From Emiliania huxleyi CCMP1516 (Eukaryota > Haptophyta > Isochrysidales > Noelaerhabdaceae): a stretch of 22,364 nt of DNA. The DNA lies in contig NW_005197576.1 of assembly GCF_000372725.1 (NCBI RefSeq), positions 506,404 to 528,767 on the forward strand, read 5' to 3'. Shown in pieces: positions 18,210 through 22,364 of this stretch. The first letter of the stretch is position 1, and each line of letters starts with the position of its first letter. The translations under genes and the position numbers were made by a program. The notes under the pieces are model-generated. The model did no database searches, was not told where the DNA came from, and worked only from the letters and a program-made list of their open reading frames with translations.

Positions 18210-19289
18210 CTCCCATCAGGCCTGCAGTACAAGATCCTCAAGTCCGGGCCACCAGATGGGCCGACGCCGCGGCTCAACGAGATGTGCACCGTGCATTACG
18301 ACGGTGAGCTCATCGACGGCTGGACCTTCGACTCGAGCCGCCGGCGCAAGCAGCCAAGCCGCTTCCGCCCGTCGGGCGTGATTCGCGGGTGGAAGGAGGG
18401 CTTGCAGCTGATGAGACCCGGCGACCGCTGGATGCTCTACGTGCCGGCCAAGCTGGGGTACGGTTTCGGAGATATGAAGGCCGGCGGTCGCATCCCCGGC
18501 GGTGCGACGCTCATCTTTGACATCGAGCTGCTCGAGGCACCGCACTCACACGGCGGCCGCAGAGCTTCCCGCGCCCCTGTCTCCGCTACCTCCGCCTCCT
18601 CCGCCTCCGCTGTCTCTGGCCACCGCCTCCACTGCCTCCGATCCAGGTGCGCGAGGCGGAGCACTACTTTGAGGGCACGTTTTTGGACTACGAGATTTGG
18701 CCGCTGGCCCCGCTCAAGGACCGCGCATCGCCGTGCCGCCAAGCGCCCCACGCGTGCCCTGCGCACCAGCTCTGGCCTGTCGTAGGTGTGGCACGCGTTG
18801 CTGTGCGCCTTTGGCCTGTACATGTACGTGCGCAGCAAGCGGGGCGACGAGGCAGTGAAGGCGGTGGTCACCACCAAGCAGCGCAAGCTCGCGACCGCCA
18901 GCCACATCCTCGTCGAGCAGCAGGCCCTCGCCAACGAGCTCAAGGAGCGGCTGGCCGGTGGCGCAGACTTCGCCTCGCTCGCCCGCGAACACTCACAGTG
19001 CCCCTCCGGCCAGAAGCGTGACGGCTCGCTCGGCAGCTTCCCCCCCGGCCAGATGGTGCCCGCCTTTGACGAGATTGTCTGGACGGCACCGCTCGGGGAG
19101 GTGCAAGGGCAGAGAGGACGCACTGCTCCCACCGTCGGCCCCGCTCGGGCTCCTCCACTCTGGGTCGCTCCCACCTGCGCGGGTTCCGCCCATGCACAGG
19201 TGCAGGGGCCGATCAAGACGCAGTTTGGCTGGCATCTCATTCTCGTCACCGACCGCAGTGGCCCCGATGTGGAGGCCAAACAGGAATAA
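18171..19289 (+). CDS. FKBP domain - membrane segment - parvulin domain protein (two PPIase families in one gene), 5' end unresolved
   Basis: Both domains catalyse peptidyl-prolyl isomerisation. The FKBP part reads FRHNAEKPGVVVLPSGLQYK, VHYDGELIDGWTFDSS, VIRGWKEGLQLMRPGDRW, YVPAKLGYGF and GGRIPGGATLIFDIELLE. An intron at 18579..18646 (68 nt, GTCTCC...CCAG, pyrimidine-rich, phase 0) joins it to VREAEHYFEGTFLDYEIWPL. The next junction, from about 18725 to an acceptor at 18785, needs a GC donor (CGC|GCATCG, 61 nt) or something similar and is not settled. The following exon opens with VWHALLCAFGLYMYVRSKRG, a membrane-like segment. It continues as a parvulin domain: ASHILVEQQALANELKERL, AREHSQCPSG, GSLGSFPPGQMVPAFDEIV and GPIKTQFGWHLILV. 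That domain is split by a 99-nt stop-free intron, 19101..19199 (GTGCAA...ACAG). The stop is TAA at 19287. No ATG precedes the FKBP core; a 5' exon is missing. If the middle junction is wrong, these are two adjacent genes. Confidence 0.7.
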
Positions 19290-19882
19290 GCCGTCGCCTT
19301 GGGCCAGCGCTGCCAACTACAGCCCGGTGACGCGTGCGGAGGCGCCGTCTACAGCCGCTTGACGCGCAGCTTGCCGGCCGTGGACACGAGAGACGAGTGT
19401 CGCGTGGAGGAAGCAGGGCACACACACACTCCACACACGCAGGGCTCGTCGCCTCGCGCGCGATGGAAGAAACCCGGGGGGACATGTGTGACCATCTCTC
19501 CGTCTCGCTTGAGAGTTTGAGTCCCACCCATATACAGGCTTCTGGTGTCCAGTCGCTATGGCCAGGGGCCCAGGAGGCTCGTGTGTAGTACACTTTGTAG
19601 AGAACGTTTTTTTCCGTGTGTGACCTCTCTACCACTCACCTTCCTTCCGAACAACCTTCTTCCTTCCTTCCATTCTCTACACCGCAGGGCGTCCTGTCTC
19701 GTAACTTGTCTTTTATTAGCTCCGCGGTGAGTAAGTTGCCGTTTTAATTTGTTAGAATACGACACCGCGACAACCGCTGAGGTGAGCAAGCGAGACGCTA
19801 CAAAGTGTCGTGTTTCCGTTGAAGAGAGACAGAGGGCATGTGTGTGTCTAGGGTGTGTGAATGTGTGTGTTGTGTGTGTGTG

Positions 19883-19946
<64 letters not shown>

Positions 19947-20169
19947 AGTGTGTGTGTGTGTGTCTGGTGTGTTGTGTGCTGCCTGTCGGTGTACGGCCGG
20001 CTCTTACACGCCGTGTTGTTGGCGTTCAAAGGTTGTCACTGGTTTGTATGCTCGCCCGCGTACTTGCCCACGCACATAATAACGAGAGGAGCTCATCCCT
20101 TTGCCGAGTCGCGCTGAAACCACGGGTTCGGAGGGCTGAAAACGCAATCTCTCTCTCGAGGTTCTCGAG
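19290..20169. other. Intergenic stretch with a TG microsatellite
   Basis: This is the 3' region of the FKBP-parvulin gene, then CCTTCC-rich DNA near 19640..19675 and the (TG)n tract. No gene is supported. Confidence 0.5.
19884..19945 (+). repeat. (TG)31 microsatellite
   Basis: 62 nt of pure TG, flanked by interrupted TG repeats from about 19838 to 19980. Confidence 0.97.
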
Positions 20170-20539
20170 GTGGATATCCTTTGGCCGCGTTGGGTAGCGA
20201 GGATTGGTGTGACGCGATCCACACGCAGGCGTGGTTTCTGGCGGCCAAAAAAGCCGCGGCACGAACCACAAGAAAAAAGAAGTATAAGCTCCTTATCAGC
20301 TGGTCGGCCGCCGTGGGCCTCCGGGCCTGCTGCGGCGGCGCGGCCGGTTGAGGCCGGGCTCGGCCCGGCCCGCGACGGCTGGCCGCCGACGAGCGCGCTC
20401 GCGCTGCTCGTCAAGATGGCGGCGGTGGCGATTGCGGCGACAAAAGTTCAGGCGTACAGCGCTCAGGCGCCTGTCGTCTTTCGTCTTTTGTCGCATTTCG
20501 CACACGCGCGCGCCGCGCGACCCGCGTCGCTCCGCGAGG

Positions 20540-20625
20540 GCATGATCCTTCCGCGATTCGAACCCGCAGCCAAAAGCTGCTCGCTCGAACCGCGGCCGAC
20601 TCTGCCACCGCGGCCGCAGCTGCTG
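20540..20625 (-). other. tRNA-like segment with A and B boxes (probably a relic)
   Basis: The minus strand reads TGGCAGAGTCGG (A-box-like) and, about 30 nt later, GGTTCGAATCG (B-box-like), which is the spacing of a Pol III internal promoter. Between them GCAGC-TTTTG-GCTGC forms a hairpin like a long variable arm. The T stem has only three of five pairs and the acceptor strands (GCCGCGG against AAGGATC) do not pair, so a functional tRNA is unlikely. A tRNA-derived SINE or tRNA relic is possible. Confidence 0.3.
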
Positions 20626-21033
20626 AGCACTCCAGAAAACTGGTGCCTCATATGCTGCCTCCCTGCGGATGCTGCCGGCGAGCCTGGCGGTCCGCTGTAC
20701 TACAAGGATGTGCTGACTCGATTCTACCTCGAATTCTTCTACCCCCACGACTCGGAACACGAATGTGACAGGACCATCGGGTCCTTCACGGGATCACCCG
20801 AGAGCAGCTGAGCCTGCCTCTGGCCTCGCCTCCCTCTCCTTCAGGCATTCGTGGCATCCTATGGGTCGTCCAGAGTATCGACCTCTGGGCTCTGGCTTGT
20901 CAGCCGCCCCACCGAGGGCACCATGAAGTATGGCGATCGCCATCTCGCTGGCCTCTCCGCAGGCCCCCCCGACCGCGTCGAACTCATCGGCGCGGGCTCT
21001 CTCGGCTACGGGACCGGCCCCAGCTTCGGCTGA
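20620..21033 (+). CDS. Unrecognised gene, probable last exons
   Basis: I do not recognise the family. One segment reads LLSTPENWCLICCLPADAAG, GGPLYYKDVLTRFYLEFF and YPHDSEHECDRTIGSF, with balanced, non-repetitive composition, and runs to a stop near 20811. After a good acceptor (CCTCCCTCTCCTTCAG, ending at about 20843), a second segment reads AFVASYGSSRVSTSGLWLVS, RPTEGTMKYGDRHLAGLSAG, PPDRVELIGAGSLGYGTGPS, FG and a TGA at 21031. The donor joining them is not clear: GG|GTCCTT at about 20780 gives the wrong phase. The first segment extends upstream in an open frame to 20170, but that part overlaps the tRNA-like DNA and is Arg/Ala-rich. Treat the boundaries as approximate. Confidence 0.4.
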
Positions 21034-21569
21034 GGGCTAACAAGCTGCCGAGCCCAAATCACTGTGAGAGTCGTGATTTCTTGTTGGTTAATAAAAATCT
21101 CTCTCGAACCACGGCGCCGACCACGCGAGGCCCACAGCAAGCAGAGATCTCTCTCTGTCTGTTGTTGTCTTTTGTTTGTTTGCACGCCCGGTAGCAGCAG
21201 CCTTCCCCTTCGCCCCCTACCTATGCCAACAATCAATACACCTACCTACCTATATACACGGCACCTACCCATATTGGCGGTTGTCAGGGTAACTCGCGAG
21301 CCAGGGGCTGCTTGCTATAGATAGATAGATAGGAAGGCGAAATGGGCCACCAACGCGTTCCGTAGCGAGAAGAAAAAGAATTCTTAAGATACAAGCCTCT
21401 CTCACAGCACACTGGCACGACAAGGGCGCAGACTGGCGCGGACTGGCACGCACATAGGCTCATAGAAAAAGAAAAAGAAGCCCCGCGCACGAGGCCCACT
21501 CCACTCCACACCCCACTCCATTCGCTCCTCCACTCCCAGCTGCCCCCAGTCTGTCTGCACCCAGTGACG
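21034..21569. other. Upstream region of the LSG1-type gene
   Basis: This is intergenic DNA with a CT-rich segment (21145..21170), ACCTACCTACCT repeats near 21240, an (ATAG)4 tract at 21317..21332 and A-rich patches. The 60 bases before the ATG at 21570 are C-rich with repeated CCACTCCAC. It probably contains the promoter and 5' leader. Confidence 0.5.
21317..21332 (+). repeat. (ATAG)4 microsatellite
   Basis: Four uninterrupted ATAG units. Confidence 0.9.
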
Positions 21570-22364
21570 ATGCCTGATAAATCTGGCGGCAAGGCCAAGA
21601 AGGGAGCCAACCTGGGCCGCTCGATCATGCGGCAGCAGTTCCGCGAACAGCCGGCGGCTGCGGAGCTCGAGACCGAGCGCGGCAAGGGCCGGCTGCGCTC
21701 TGTGACCCAGTGCGACGACCTCGAGGAGTTCATGTCCAACGCGACGCTCGAGGGCAAGGACTTCGCGGCGCGGCGTGGCGAGGTGGTCGTCCTCGCCTCC
21801 GAGGCTCGCGCTGTGATGGCAGCGGAGGCGCCGCGCGATGCGTCTGTCGCGACTGACCTGCCAGTCCCGCGGCGGCCAGCCGGCGCGGTGGGCATGGATC
21901 CGGCCGAACTGGACGAGGCGGAGCGGTCAGCCTTCCTCGCCTGGCGCCGCGGGCTGGCTACGCTCGAGGAGGAGGGCGGCGAGTGCCTCACCCCATACGA
22001 AAAGAACCTGGAGGTCTGGCGGCAGCTGTGGCGCGTCTTGGAGCGGTCGCAGCTGGCACGCGTCCCGAAAGCCATTTGCACTTTCGCGGCGGTCTCCCGG
22101 ACCGACCGAGGCGCGTCGCGACTGCAGGTGGTACAGATCGTCGACGCTCGCAACCCGCTCCTCTTCCGCTCGGTCGACCTCGAGCGGTCGGCGGGTGAGG
22201 CTTCGCCCCCGCGGCCATGCGTGCTCCTCGTCAACAAGGCGTCGGCAGCAGCCCGCTGAGGCCCCCTAGCCCTCTCCCTCGTGGCGCCCCGCGCCCGTGA
22301 TGGTCGCGCCCCCGTCTCCAGGCGGACCTGCTGTCGGCCGAGCAGCGCGCGGCCTGGGCCGACT
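21570..22364 (+). CDS. LSG1: LSG1-type circularly permuted GTPase, 5' part (runs off the window)
   Basis: LSG1 is a cytoplasmic GTPase that releases the export adaptor NMD3 from 60S ribosomal subunits. Exons run 21570..22055, 22128..22238 and 22322 to the window end. The start MPDKSGGKAKKGANLGRSIM matches the basic N-terminus. The core reads LTPYEKNLEVWRQLWRVLER, then SQL joined by splicing to VVQIVDARNPLLFRSVDLE. VLLVNK is then joined to ADLLSAEQRAAWAD, which rebuilds the G4 motif NKAD; in this permuted family G4 comes before G1. Both introns use GC donors: 22056..22127 (72 nt, CTG|GCACGC...TGCAG, phase 0, no in-frame stop) and 22239..22321 (83 nt, AAG|GCGTCG...TCCAG, phase 0). Without splicing the frame ends at TGA 22257. 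G1 to G3 lie beyond the window. GNL1 is a less likely alternative. Confidence 0.88.

Noticed and set aside
17818..18381. Plus-strand open frames across 17650..18381 as a separate gene
   Set aside because: They are antisense shadows of the FAS1 exons, whose minus-strand translation carries the FAPTDAAF and VVDAVLLPDG signatures.
20540..20625. Functional tRNA gene on the minus strand
   Set aside because: T stem and acceptor stem do not pair properly, and no anticodon arm of normal shape is present.

Overview
The window is nuclear DNA from a GC-rich, intron-bearing eukaryote, most likely a microalga with a secondary red plastid, and probably a haptophyte. Three things point there. A small gene (5511..6013, minus) begins with a signal peptide ending in an Ala-Ala-Cys-Phe-Phe-Thr-Pro junction, the Phe-containing presequence typical of red secondary plastids. 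Introns are short (68 to 125 nt) and mix GT-AG with GC-AG borders. Dinucleotide microsatellites, Copia debris and foldback repeats fill the spaces between genes. The lineage is an inference; a stramenopile or dinoflagellate is not excluded.

Layout. 1..1290: repeats and no clear gene. 1291..2187 (+): intact FRA10AC1-type protein with a CX4C...CX2C zinc cluster. 2188..5220: structured and degenerate DNA with two gene relics, a zinc-cluster/HNH-like fragment (minus) and a broken copy of a probably multi-copy family (plus). 5228..5278: a perfect 25-bp palindrome. 5511..6013 (-): two-exon plastid membrane protein. 6170..8420: repeat-rich, with an inverted pair about 1 kb apart. 8423..12537: a nested mobile-element cluster, made of a foldback element (arms 8536..8861 and 9120..9462), a 66-bp tandem repeat (12309 to about 12505), and between them a Copia-type LTR element (9512..12308) with identical 175-bp LTRs and a 5-bp target duplication ATATG. 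12896..14196 (+): GT31 glycosyltransferase in two exons, convergent with 14514..15402 (-), a SENP8/Den1-like C48 cysteine protease. 15579..17599: microsatellites including (CA)40 and (CT)61. 17600..18209 (-): three-exon fasciclin (FAS1) gene. 18171..19289 (+): multi-exon gene joining an FKBP domain, a membrane segment and a parvulin domain. 19290..21569: (TG)n and an unrecognised partial gene near 20620..21033. 21570..22364 (+): 5' part of an LSG1-type circularly permuted GTPase that runs off the end.

The genes do not form one pathway. They are unlinked housekeeping functions (RNA-related nuclear protein, 60S ribosome maturation, deneddylation, Golgi glycosylation, protein folding). The most notable points are the frequent GC-AG introns, the FKBP-membrane-parvulin fusion whose 5' end overlaps the FAS1 gene on the other strand, and the very young Copia derivative that kept reverse transcriptase and RNase H but lost protease and integrase.
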